A DNA stretch of 64,000 bases, taken from assembly GCA_030867875.1 (NCBI GenBank), contig JAOWCC010001501.1, positions 29,594,792-29,658,791 of the forward strand. The letters are read 5' to 3'. Made by a program: the position numbers and the translations under genes. The stretch's first letter is position 1. The number at the start of each line of letters is the position of its first letter. This document shows, piece after piece, positions 1 to 11,161 of the stretch. The DNA is from Actinernus sp. WN-2022 (taxonomy: Eukaryota > Cnidaria > Anthozoa > Actiniaria > Actinernidae). The notes under the pieces are model-generated. The model did no database searches. It was not told the origin of the DNA and was given only the letters and a program-made list of their open reading frames with translations.

Positions 1-609
1 TCGCTATCTTGGAAATATCCCATTTCCTACAATTGCTCTCGTATTTCACGGAATATTGGCATCGTTTCAAAACTAAGGCACTATCTCTCTATTCATCAAC
101 TTAAACAAATTTACTATAACCTTATCTACCCCTATCTATCATATGCTGTAATAGCTTGGGGAAGTGCTTACAAAACGCATTTACAAAAATTACAATCTAA
201 GCAAAATAAGGTCCTAAGATTAATGTTTTTTACAGTAACGTCTGGACCCAATACTGAAAGCGCTCTCCCTCTCCTAAACCTATTAGACATTCTAACTGTA
301 AATAATGTTTACCGCCTCCACGCCCTCAAATTTACGCATTTGTGGCATACAGGGCTTTTGCCAAGCCTATTTGATGATCTTTTTCAATATGCCAGTGACC
401 GGCATACATACAACACAAGGTATGCATCCAAACAAAATTTATGTAAACCACGTGTTCGTACGAATACTGGAAAACAAATGTTTTCCTACCAGGCAATTGA
501 TCTTTGGCACGAGATACCTCACCATCTGAAAAACCTCAGTACATTTTCCTTTACCAAAGAAATAAAACATTATTTACTGTCAGAACAACGCCCAAAGAAA
601 CTTAAATAG
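1..609 (+). pseudogene. C-terminal end of a CR1/L2-like LINE reverse transcriptase (partial, cut by window edge)
   Basis: Frame 1 is open from the first base to the TAG at 607-609, about 202 codons, so the ORF continues to the left of the window. The peptide has the post-RT pattern of CR1/L2/Jockey-type LINE ORF2: a hydrophobic stretch with 'YAVIAWGSAYKTHLQKLQ', a run of basic residues, and a last segment with 'LWHEIPHHLKNL'. This region follows the catalytic RT domain and is thought to contribute to RNA/DNA handling during target-primed reverse transcription. No RT catalytic motif is inside the window. An ATG at 223 is internal and not a real start. Function in the host is not expected. The 3' UTR and tail follow directly. 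Confidence 0.8.
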
Positions 610-894
610 ATACGTTCTTCATTTTTAAAAGTCATTAGTTACCTTTACACTAAACATTATTTATTAGTCCCAGTTCCTCTTCCTTGCTGCTTCTTTTATA
701 TAAAAAACAACAACTCAAACTTTAGATAGCTACTAGGGGCTAACTCGAAAACCTCACGGTTCCCTTAGCCTCTAGGCTCAAACAAACATTCTATTTTCCT
801 TTGTCTTCTCCTTTTAAAACTTATAATGTATATTATATCATTCTTGTAATTTATAGTGTGAGCCAATAAAAGATTGTTGTTGTTGTTGTTGTTG
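610..894 (+). mobile_element. 3' UTR and (TTG)n tail of the same LINE
   Basis: After the ORF stop there are about 265 bases of AT-rich UTR, an AATAAA at 865-870, and a TTG microsatellite at about 874-894. CR1-like elements typically end in short tandem repeats rather than poly(A). LINE A at 17211-17231 ends in the same way, so the two are related families. A similar 3' UTR phrase (aactcgaaaacctcacggtt) occurs reversed near 24150-24170. Confidence 0.75.
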
Positions 895-1745
895 TGTCTG
901 TTGTCCCTGCATGCTATATTGTGTTGAACGTGATCTGTGCAGTACGATAAGAGCGATAAGAGAATTACGTGCAGCAAGTGTATGGAATGTGCTCAATTGA
1001 AAGGGTGCACAGGATATGATCTCAAATACTTGAAATGTTGTTCCTGTACTGGAATGGAAACGCCTTCGTAAACCAAAGGGTATACATACGGTAGAATTAA
1101 AATATATAAACCAAAACGTGTATGACTGTATTTAACGTCCTCTATGGGTATGCAATTTGTGGCTTTGTTGAACTATTATTCTGGTTTAGCAACAGTGTTA
1201 TTGCAAAACCTGTGACTGCATTCACAAGTGTATAAACGCAGTAACACTTGAAAAGTTTCATTTATAATGTCGCGGAGCCTCGATGGATTGATCTGAACTT
1301 CATAGACGTACAATAATGGTTCGTAAAAGGGAAAGTCCTCCAGCTTTTGAAACGCCGTATGTTAAAAACGGATTTAGCAATATAGCAAATTTCTAAGGGC
1401 ATAAAGTTATTTTTTTTCTTATCAAGTTTTATCTTTTCAATACAAGAGGTTATAAAACATACGTCGAGATTATCTGATCTGATCTATCCGTTGTTTTTCT
1501 CTCGAACGTTCACACCGTTTCTTCTTTGTAGAACAAAATAACATTTAGCGACCTCTTCTAAAATAATTATAAGAAATTCGTTGTATATTTTATGTAACAC
1601 ATACATAGGGCATGTTTCTCAGTTACCACAGTACTTTGTATACACATACGTAGGAATGTTTTAAATAGTTTTTAAATCATACGCTTTCTATGTCAGTTTC
1701 GGATTACTGCGCATAAATAGGTTTGCCAAAGAGCATTATAACTGG
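895..1745. other. Non-coding stretch between LINE end and satellite
   Basis: No supported ORF, RNA gene or clear repeat structure seen. AT-rich, with only short ORFs interrupted by stops. Confidence 0.5.
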
Positions 1746-4700
1746 GTGAACTAGGTTTTTACCTTACCCCCTTAAATAAGAAGGCGCGACAGGAGTGACT
1801 CTCATTTACTCTGGTCTGGGGTCTATGACCGAAGGTCTTCTATCACCAAAAACATCTTGATCAGGGTGTTTATTTAGAAAGAGTTATTCAAGTTTGAAAA
1901 CGTAAATATGACCAGGATAAGGCAAACTAGGATTTTACCCTACCCCCCTTAAATAAGAAGGCGCGACAGGAATGACTCTCATTTACTCTGGTCTGGGGTC
2001 TATGACCGAAGGTATTCAATCCTGCAAAATATCTTGATCAGGGTGTTTGTTTAGAAAGAGTTATTCAAGTTTGAAAACGTAAATATGACCAGGATAAGGC
2101 AAACTAGGTTTTTATCCTACCCCCCTTAAATAAGAAGGCGCGGCAGGGGTGAATCTCCTTTACTCTGGTCTGGGGTCTATGACCGAGGGTATTCAATCCT
2201 GCAAAATATCTTGATCAGGGTGTTTGTTTAGAAAGAGTTATTCAAGTTTGAAAACGTAAACATGACCAGGATAAGGCAAACTAGGTTTTTACCCTAACCC
2301 CCTTAAATAAGAAGGCGCGACAGGAATGACTCTTATTTACTCTGGTCTGGGGTCTATGATCAAAGATCTTCCATCCTGTAAAAGATCTTGATCAGGTTGT
2401 TTGTTTAGAAAGAGTTATTCAAGTTTGAAACGTAAATATGACCAGGATAAGGCAAACTAGGATTTTACCCTACCCCCCTTAAATAAGAAGGCGCGACAGG
2501 AGTGACTCTTATTTACTCTGGTCTGGGGTCTATGACCGAGGGTATTCAATCCTGCAAAATATCGTGATTAGGGTGTTTGTTTAGAAAGAGTTATTCAAGT
2601 TTGAAAACGTAAACATGACCAGGATAAGGCAAACTAGGTTTTTACCCTAACCCCCTTAAATAAGAAGGCGCGACAGGAGTGACTCTTATTTACTCTGGTC
2701 TGGGGTCTATGACCGAAGATCTTCCATCCTGTAAAAGATTGTGCTCAGGTTGTTTGTTTAGAAAGAGTTATTCAAGTTTGAAACGTAAATATGACTAGGA
2801 TAAGGCAAACTAGGATTTTACCCTACCCCCCTTAAATAAGAAGGCGCGACAGGAGTGACTCTCCTTTACTCTGGTCTGGGTTCTATGACCGAATATCTTC
2901 GATTCTGCAAAATATCGTGATCAGGGTGTTTGTTTAGAAAGAGTTATTCAAATTTGAAAACGTAAATATGACCAGGATAAGGCAAACTAGGTTTTTACCC
3001 TACCCCCCTTAAACAAGAAGGCGCGACAGGAGTGACTCTTATTTACTCTTGTCTGGGATCTATGACCGAAGATCTTCCATCCTGCAAAATATCTTGATCA
3101 GGGTGTTTGTTTAGAAAGAGTTATTCAAGTTTGAAAACGTAAACATGACCAGGATAAGGCAAACTAGGTTTTTACCCTACCCCCCTTAAACAAGAAGGCG
3201 CGAAAGGAGTGACTCTTATTTACTCTGGTCTGGGATCTATGACCGAAGATCTTCCATCCTGCAAAATATCTTGATCAGGGTGTTTGTTTAGAAAGAGTTA
3301 TTCAAGTTTGAAAACGTAAACATGACCAGGATAAGGCAAACTAGGTTTTTACCCTACCCCCCTTAAATAAGAAGGCGCGACAGGAGTGACTCTTATTTAC
3401 TCTGGTCTGGGGTCTATGACCGAAGATCTTCCATCCTGTAAAAGATTGTGCTCAGGTTGTTTGTTTAGAAAGAGTTATTCAAGTTTGAAACGTAAATATG
3501 ACTAGGATAAGGCAAACTAGGATTTTACCCTACCCCCCTTAAATAAGAAGGCGCGACAGGAGTGACTCTCCTTTACTCTGGTCTGGGTTCTATGACCGAA
3601 TATCTTCGATTCTGCAAAATATCGTGATCAGGGTGTTTGTTTAGAAAGAGTTATTCAAATTTGAAAACGTAAATATGACCAGGATAAGGCAAACTAGGTT
3701 TTTACCCTACCCCCCTTAAACAAGAAGGCGCGACAGGAGTGACTCTTATTTACTCTTGTCTGGGATCTATGACCGAAGATCTTCCATCCTGCAAAATATC
3801 TTGATCAGGGTGTTTGTTTAGAAAGAGTTATTCAAGTTTGAAAACGTAAACATGACCAGGATAAGGCAAACTAGGTTTTTACCCTACCCCCCTTAAACAA
3901 GAAGGCGCGACAGGAGTGACTCTTATTTACTCTTGTCTGGGATCTATGACCGAAGATCTTCCATCCTGCAAAATATCTTGATCAGGGTGTTTGTTTAGAA
4001 AGAGTTATTCAAGTTTGAAAACGTAAACATGACCAGGATAAGGCAAACTAGGTTTTTACCCTACCCCCCTCAAACAAGAAGGCGCGACAGGAGTGACTCT
4101 TATTTACTCTTGTCTGGGATCTATGACCGAAGATCTTCCATCCTGCAAAATATCTTGATCAGGGTGTTTGTTTAGAAAGAGTTATTCAAATTTGAAAACG
4201 TAAATATGACCAGGATAAGGCAAACTAGGTTTTTACCCTACCCCCCTTAAACAAGAAGGCGCGACAGGAGTGACTCTTATTTACTCTTGTCTGGGATCTA
4301 TGACCGAAGATCTTCCATCCTGCAAAATATCTTGATCAGGGTGTTTGTTTAGAAAGAGTTATTCAAATTTGAAAACGTAAACATGACCAGGATAAGGCAA
4401 ACTAGGTTTTTACCCTACCCCCCTTAAACAAGAAGGCGCGACAGGAGTGACTCTTATTTACTCTTGTCTGGGATCTATGACCGAAGATCTTCCATCCTGC
4501 AAAATATCTTGATCAGGGTGTTTGTTTAGAAAGAGTTATTCAAATTTGAAAACGTAAATATGACCAGGATAAGGCAAACTAGGTTTTTACCCTACCCCCC
4601 TTAAACAAGAAGGCGCGACAGGAGTGACTCTTATTTACTCTTGTCTGGGATCTATGACCGAAGATCTTCCATCCTGCAAAATATCTTGATCAGGGTGTTT

Positions 4701-6136
4701 GTTTAGAAAGAGTTATTCAAGTTTGAAAACGTAAACATGACCAGGATAAGGCAAACTAGGTTTTTACCCTAACCCCCTTAAATAAGAAGGCGCGACAGGA
4801 GTGACTCTTATTTACTCTGGTCTGGGGTCTATGATCAAAGATCTTCCATCCTGTAAAAGATCTTGATCAGGTTGTTTGTTTAGAAAGAGTTATTCAAGTT
4901 TGAAACGTAAATATGACCAGGATAAGGCAAACTAGGATTTTACCCTACCCCCCTTAAATAAGAAGGCGCGACAGGAGTGACTCTTATTTACTCTGGTCTG
5001 GGGTCTATGACCGAGGGTATTCAATCCTGCAAAATATCGTGATTAGGGTGTTTGTTTAGAAAGAGTTATTCAAGTTTGAAAACGTAAACATGACCAGGAT
5101 AAGGCAAACTAGGTTTTTACCCTAACCCCCTTAAATAAGAAGGCGCGACAGGAGTGACTCTTATTTACTCTGGTCTGGGGTCTATGACCGAAGATCTTCC
5201 ATCCTGTAAAAGATTGTGCTCAGGTTGTTTGTTTAGAAAGAGTTATTCAAGTTTGAAACGTAAATATGACTAGGATAAGGCAAACTAGGATTTTACCCTA
5301 CCCCCCTTAAATAAGAAGGCGCGACAGGAGTGACTCTCCTTTACTCTGGTCTGGGTTCTATGACCGAATATCTTCGATTCTGCAAAATATCGTGATCAGG
5401 GTGTTTGTTTAGAAAGAGTTATTCAAATTTGAAAACGTAAATATGACCAGGATAAGGCAAACTAGGTTTTTACCCTACCCCCCTTAAACAAGAAGGCGCG
5501 ACAGGAGTGACTCTTATTTACTCTTGTCTGGGATCTATGACCGAAGATCTTCCATCCTGCAAAATATCTTGATCAGGGTGTTTGTTTAGAAAGAGTTATT
5601 CAAGTTTGAAAACGTAAATATTACCAGGATAAGGCAAACTAGGTTTTTACCCTACCGCCTTAAATAAGAAGGCGCGACAGGAATGACTCTCCTTTACTCT
5701 GGTCTGGGGTCTATGACCGAATATCTTCAATCCTGCAAAATATCGTGATCAGGGGGTTTGTTTAGAAAGAGTTATTCAAGTTTGAAAACGTAAATATGAC
5801 CAGGATAAGGCAAATTAGGTTTTTATCCTACCCCCTTAAATAAGAAGGCGCGACAGGAGTGACTCTCCTTTACTCTGGTCTGGGGTCTATGACCGAGGGT
5901 ATTCAATCCTGCAAAATATCTTGATCAGGGTGTTTGTTTAGAAAGAGTTATTCAAGTTTGAAAACGTAAATATGACCAGGATAAGGCAAACTAGGTTTTT
6001 ACCCTACCCCCCTTAAATAAGAAGGCGCGACAGGAGTGACTCTCATTTACTCTGGTCTGGGGTCTATTACCGAAGTTCTTCAATCCTGCAAAATATATTG
6101 ATCAGGGTGTTTGTTTAGAAAGAGTTATTCAAGTTT
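1746..6136. repeat. Satellite array, ~177-bp monomer, about 25 copies
   Basis: The phrase 'ggcaaactagg' recurs at 1921, 2098, 2275, 2451 and onward to about 5990, spaced 176-177 bp. Every monomer carries the same blocks (a 'taagaaggcgcgacagg' block, a 'tctggtctgggg' block, a 'tgatcaggg' block). Monomers have sequence classes arranged in higher-order blocks: the variant 'gtaaaagattgtgctcagg' is at 2731, 3438 and 5206 (offsets 707 and 1768 bp, i.e. 4 and 10 monomers), and 'atgatcaaag' is at 2356 and 4831 (2475 bp, 14 monomers). No ORF crosses the array. The right edge abuts LINE A. Confidence 0.95.
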
Positions 6137-6613
6137 TAATTTTTGGTACTATGTTTTACTGAGGACATGAGACATCTGATATGTTTTTGTTGACCTAAAT
6201 TGGTGTTGTTTTGAAGAAAAAGTGCGCACTTTTGGCAGTGAGCTAGTTAATGGATACCTATGCCGTCGCATATGAAGAGCCGGTTTCCGCATTTGAAATT
6301 TCGAATTGGCAGCTAACTTCTAAAAGCCGAATTTGCAGAATCCCTCCTCAAATTGTGACCAATCCACCGCAGCTCTCTATAGTCTATAAACGGAGCTACA
6401 AGTCGAATATAAAGCCAAGTTAAACAATAAACATGTTCAACACCTGGCTACATATTACTTGTATTAAAATGACTAGAACAAAATTAATCCAGCTAGCTTC
6501 CCAGTCTGATCCATGGTATTGTATGAAATGCATTCTCTTCTTTAACTAATGTACAATTAACTAAATTATGTGTCTCATATATACATCAAGCTACAAAACA
6601 ATCATCAGCAATC
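6137..6613 (+). other. LINE A 5' region with a second PHD-like remnant
   Basis: Mostly unreadable leader sequence. At about 6470-6549 one frame reads 'SQSDPWYCMKCILFF', which resembles the last W-x-C-x-x-C step of a PHD finger. It may be a remnant of a separate upstream ORF or an older LINE copy. Weak evidence. Confidence 0.3.
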
Positions 6614-7819
6614 ATGAACGACAGACCTTTGCTTCTAAATAACAAACTTCCCAAATTATGCATCAATTCCAAATGTACTTCATGTAAAAAGAAAGTCAAG
6701 ATAAATCAAAATAGTATTGTATGTGATACATGTCACAGCAAAATTCACTTAAAATGTTCTTTTCTATCAACTAAGGAAATTTGTAACTTTAATCATTATG
6801 AGGTATTTTGGACCTGTCAAACCTGTATCTCATCATCTTTACCCTTCTCAGGAGTCAGTAACTATGCTGAATTAACATTTAATAGTAATTTTAATTGTTC
6901 ATGCTTAAAATCTCCTATCATAGAAAAAATAGAATCTAACTCATTTCCCAAACTAAAGCTCATATCTTCTAACTCTAACTTCATAACCTCAAGCCATGAT
7001 CCAGACACTGAAATTCCACTTGAACCAAATTTTAAATATTACGACCTCCATGAATTTCATAAACTTAGTAAAAAGAACTCAGGAAGGCATAATAAAAATT
7101 TCTCACTAATCCACACTAATATACGAAGTCTAAACCATAATTCAGAAATGCTTGATGATCTTCTAAATAGTCTTGACTTTGAGTTTAGTATAATTGCACT
7201 TTCAGAACTATGGCTCCCAAAAAACAAGTTCAGTACATTTACAGTACCAAAATTGAAAAATTATCATGATCCTGAATTAATGCCAGGAGCAACCTCAAAT
7301 AGCGGATGTGGGTTATATGTTTCAAATAAATTGTTATTCTTAAAAAGAGATGAATTATCTTATGCATTTTATTCACCCGAGTGTGAATTCCAAGCATTAT
7401 GGATAGAAATTATAAACAAACATGAATCTAACATTATAATAGGAGTCATCTACCTGCACCCAAAATTAAAAAAGCCGAAAATATTTCTTGACTATCTGGA
7501 AAAGATTCTTGGAAAATTAAGTAAAGAAAACAAAACTGCTGTCCTCTGTGGTGACTTTAATTTAGACTTACTTAAAGCTGATTTTAATGATGATATTAAC
7601 GACTATCTACTCTTGTTATTATCCCACTTTATGTTTCCTCAAATAACCCAGCCTACAAGAATCCCAGAACACTCTAATCCAACACTTATTGATCATATTT
7701 GGATAAACTCATTGAAAACTAATATTATCTCTGGTAACCTTATACCACATAATAACCGATCATCTACCAAATTTTATTATTTTAACGGATTTCAATATAA
7801 CAATAAACTCCCCAAATAA
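6614..7819 (+). pseudogene. LINE A ORF2 first part: PHD-like zinc finger plus APE-type endonuclease
   Basis: The 401-codon frame begins with a C4HC3 zinc finger: C21, C24, C37, C40, H45, C48, then W66 with C68 and C71, the PHD arrangement. From about residue 163 comes an exonuclease-endonuclease-phosphatase domain: 'LIHTNIRSL', then 'IIALSELWL' (catalytic Glu), 'VLCGDFNLD' (Asp/Asn), and 'NPTLIDHIW'. The endonuclease nicks target DNA to prime reverse transcription. At about 7757 the reading passes to the +1 frame, exactly where the terminal Asp-His motif (TDH) lies, so the last ~20 residues of this ORF are out-of-frame. PHD fingers occur in ORF1 of some CR1-clade elements; here the finger is fused ahead of the endonuclease. 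Confidence 0.8.
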
Positions 7820-9330
7820 TTTATTCAAAAGGGACTATATACATTTTAATAAGGATCTATTCATAAAAGACATACAAGAACTAAACTTAGAGTATAACAT
7901 CTCTCTTCTAGCAACAACAGATGAAAAATACTCGTTTTTTCATGACAACCTTTTAAGCACCATAGATAAATATGCCCCTCTTAAGAAATTATCAAATAGA
8001 AAATTGAAACAATCCTTCAAACCCTGGATAACTAAATCCATAAGAAAATCAATAAACATTAAAAATAAATTGTATGGAAAATTCATGAAAACTAAGAAAA
8101 ATATTTACTTTGCTAAATACAAATTGTATAGGCATAAAATCAATCAATTAATACGGCTTTCTAAAAAGAACTACTACTTAAATTACTTTAGTAAATTCAA
8201 GCAAAATATGAAAAAAATCTGGCAAGGTATCAAAAACCTTATTAACACTAATACACTAAAGTCTAAAAGTTATTCCCTCCAAGATGGCAATAATCTAATT
8301 ACCAACCCTAAAGCAATTGCAGATAAATTCAATTCATATTTTAATAATGTCGCTTCTAATATAGTATCCAAAATGAAACCTTCAAAGAAATCTCACAAGG
8401 ATTATCTTGAAAATTGTATTAACGATAGCTTCTTCGTAAGCCCCACCACTTCATATGAAATTAAAGATTACATATGTAATCTTGATCCAAACAAAAGCTC
8501 TGGTATTTACAATTTTCCAACAAAGTTAATTAAACTATTATCAGACTATATTGCTCCTTCTCTAGAACTTATCATTAATGACTCATTCCTAAATGGATGT
8601 TTCCCAGAAAAAATAAAAATACAAAAAATAATCCCACTCCATAAGGCTGGATCAAGACTAGAAGTCTCTAATTATAGGCCTATTTCCCTTCTTCCAATTT
8701 TTTCTAAAATATTTGAACAAATTATGTTAAAAAGACTAAATAATTTTCTTAGTCACCATAACATAATTTTTAAACATCAATATGGGTTCCAAAAAAATAA
8801 ATCTACTACTCTAGCAGTACTAGATTTACTAAACAATATTGTTGATTCGCTTGAAAATAAACATTCTTCCACGGTTATATTTTTAGATTTTGCAAAGGCG
8901 TTCGATACCATTAATCTAGATATATTAATTGATAAATTAGAATCTTACGGCATTCGAGGAATTCCTCTAACATGGTTTAAGTCTTACCTCAAAGACAGAA
9001 AACAACTTGTATCCATTAATGATAGCTTATCCTCAAAATTAACTGTACAATGTGGTGTACCCCAATGTTCTGTCTTAGGCCCTATAATGTTCTTACTTTA
9101 TATAAACGACATTCCAAATTCAATTAAGAACCTGAAATGTTTCCTATTTGCTGATGATACAATTCTCTTTTACTCTAGTAATGACATTAAAGAACTGGAA
9201 ACCACATTAAACTATGATCTTAGCCAAGTTCAGGAATGGCTCCTATCAAATAAGCTATCTCTTAATGTATCTAAGTCGAATCTAGTCAATTTTTATTCTA
9301 GACAAAAAAAAGACATACCTCTCCAATCAT
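7758..9330 (+). pseudogene. LINE A ORF2 second part: linker and reverse transcriptase
   Basis: This frame continues LINE A after the frameshift near 7757; the ATG at 8004 is internal. RT motifs in order: 'NYRPISLLPIFSKIFE', 'QYGFQKNKST', 'FLDFAKAFDTI', 'GVPQCSVLGPIMFLLYIND' and the catalytic 'FADDTILFY'. The usual GVPQG is GVPQC here, a change in a conserved RT position. The frame ends at a TAA at 9330-9332, a few bases before the LINE B insertion. The coding sense of the family resumes at 16288 in a frame that requires a one-base shift, probably in the A-run at about 9302-9310. RT would copy the element RNA at the nicked target; this copy cannot. Confidence 0.85.
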
Positions 9331-9451
9331 AACAATAAATTCGGATATTAGCATATTAGCTGATGGCTGACGGACGTGCCTAATTTCCGTCTCTCGGCAG
9401 CACACCAAAGATACTGTATGAGTCCTTTAACATTCTTCAACCAACAGCAAA

Positions 9452-10186
9452 ATGAGTTTAAGCAAGAAGCATCTCGATGCCATTGAAACCGAAGTAAGAA
9501 ACCAGCTAGCGAACTCAAACTTCGCAGCTCAAATTATTGAAGCCTTGAAACCTACCATAATTGATGTCCTCAAACCGATTGTTCAAGAAGCAGTTAATGA
9601 TATACTGGCTGACTCACTTAAGCCTGTAGTGGATAACCTATCACACCTTAAAACTAGAATTGATCAGTTGGAGACCTCCATCAAAGATTACGAGCAACAC
9701 ACAAATGCTCTACAAAAAAAAGTAAGTGAAATTGCTCTTCACGCCAACGAAAACGAGCAGTACAGTAGAAGAATGTGTTTGCGTATGTTTGGAATCCCGG
9801 AATTTGAAGAGGTCAACAGGCAAAGTTTGGTAGCCCTGATAAATACGAAATTATCGCTAAACCTAAAAGAAGAGGACATTGACCGTACTCATCGAACTGG
9901 CCGACCAAGTACTGCAGAAAACGGAGAAAATCGTCGCCCACGTGGAGTCATTATAAAGTTCACTTCGTATTTCACTCGACACCAAGTTTGGTCAAACAAG
10001 TCTAAACTTAAGGGAACAGATTTGGTTATCCTGGAGGACCTGACTAAGTACAACCTTGAATTACTAAAGGCGGCGCGAAAGCATGATTCGATCCACGCGG
10101 CATGGTCCAGCGATGGAAAAATCTTTATGAAGCTTTCCTCCGAGAGCCGGAAAGAAAGACTGTTCAGTTTTACTGATCTCCCTTGA
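9452..10186 (+). CDS. LINE B ORF1 (L1 ORF1p-like: coiled coil plus RNA-binding domain)
   Basis: An intact 244-residue ORF. Residues about 60-105 form a predicted coiled coil (heptad-spaced Leu/Ile, e.g. 'LKTRIDQLETSI'). Then 'NEQYSRRMCLRMFGIPE' matches the start of the RRM-like domain of the transposase_22/L1 ORF1p family, and the end ('LVILEDLTKYNLELLKAARK') fits its C-terminal domain. ORF1p-type proteins form trimers, bind the element RNA and act as nucleic acid chaperones. ATG at 9452 is the first in frame after a ~106-bp leader. Intactness here contrasts with the broken ORF2. Alternative: another LINE clade's ORF1 of the same fold; the clade cannot be fixed by eye. Confidence 0.8.
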   Translation: MSLSKKHLDAIETEVRNQLANSNFAAQIIEALKPTIIDVLKPIVQEAVNDILADSLKPVVDNLSHLKTRIDQLETSIKDYEQHTNALQKKVSEIALHANENEQYSRRMCLRMFGIPEFEEVNRQSLVALINTKLSLNLKEEDIDRTHRTGRPSTAENGENRRPRGVIIKFTSYFTRHQVWSNKSKLKGTDLVILEDLTKYNLELLKAARKHDSIHAAWSSDGKIFMKLSSESRKERLFSFTDLP

Positions 10187-11161
10187 AAAGGACTCGAACT
10201 CGTTATACAAACTGTAGTAGTGCTAGCCAGAGATTTACCTTGCACTCAATGATCTTGTCTTTCATAGTCTGTTTTGTGTTCCGTTTGCTCGTTCTTTTTA
10301 TGTTTCTGTACTGTGTTTACGCGTCCTCTACCTTACTTTACGACCGTCTTCACAATTATCGTTTGGATAAGAAGTGGCATGCATTCGTACAGAGGGAATA
10401 TCGCTGTGAAGCGGGTAGGCTGAGCTTGGGCATTGGGTAGTTTATTAGTCTAGACCAATACAGGGCAGTTATTGGTAGTTTTCATTGCATCTCCAGTTCA
10501 GTTAGATTCATTTTTCGTAGTCGTATTTGTGGCTGGTGGGGCTGGACACGCTTTATTGTTTTTCTTTTGCTTAAAGTGCCACTACGACGAAAATTTACCA
10601 TTTCGATTTGCCACTTTTTCAGTGTCTATAGGTCAATCAGTATTAGAAATATCCGAAATAGTAAAAAATATTCCCAAATGGGCATCTTAAACCACAAATT
10701 TTAGGAGAGTTTACCGGTAAAATCCTGTCCGCCATTGCTGGAAGCCGTGCCCTTTGTTCAGCTTTAAACAAAGGTTTATTCACCGGAAGTGATGTCATAC
10801 ACTTAACACGACAACCTCGTGGCGCGAAATAGCGTGCATAAAAAAGTAGCCAACCTCGCAAAGATAAATATAACTTTCTTCTTATGTATGTGAAGACGTT
10901 TTTAGTAGAAATATGCCTCCAGGCGTTGTGTTCTGCAGGCGAGCGTTAAGTGTATGACATCATTTCCGGTGAATAAACCTTTGTTTAAAGCTGAACAAAG
11001 GGCACGGCTTCCAGTAATGGCGGACGTGTAGATTCAATATTCGGAGCTAAAAAAATAAGACTTCCTGTCGTTGTATCGAAAAACAATTTGAACTGGTAAT
11101 AATATATGAACTCTACTTTATGAATATGCAAAAACATTGATATGTCAAAACTTGATCGTAG
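10187..11161 (+). other. LINE B inter-ORF spacer
   Basis: About 975 bases between ORF1 and the open part of ORF2. Two ORFs here (10183-10440 from TTG, and 10472-10690) are hydrophobic and match nothing I recognise; I treat them as chance. The spacer contains the inverted-repeat element at 10727-11025. An in-frame TAG at 11159-11161 precedes the recognisable ORF2. Confidence 0.5.
10727..11025. mobile_element. Foldback/MITE-like element with ~82-bp inverted arms
   Basis: Left arm 10727-10808 (starts gtccgccattgctgg) and right arm 10944-11025 (ends ccagtaatggcggac) are reverse complements with a few mismatches, around a ~135-bp centre. No ORF inside and no clear target-site duplication. It sits between LINE B ORF1 and ORF2, so it is probably a secondary insertion. 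Confidence 0.75.

Noticed and set aside
1746..6136. CRISPR array
   Set aside because: Regular spacing, but the whole 177-bp monomer repeats with no unique spacers, and the sequence is eukaryotic.
10183..10440. Small hydrophobic protein after LINE B ORF1
   Set aside because: Starts at TTG, lies in a repeat spacer and matches no known LINE ORF.
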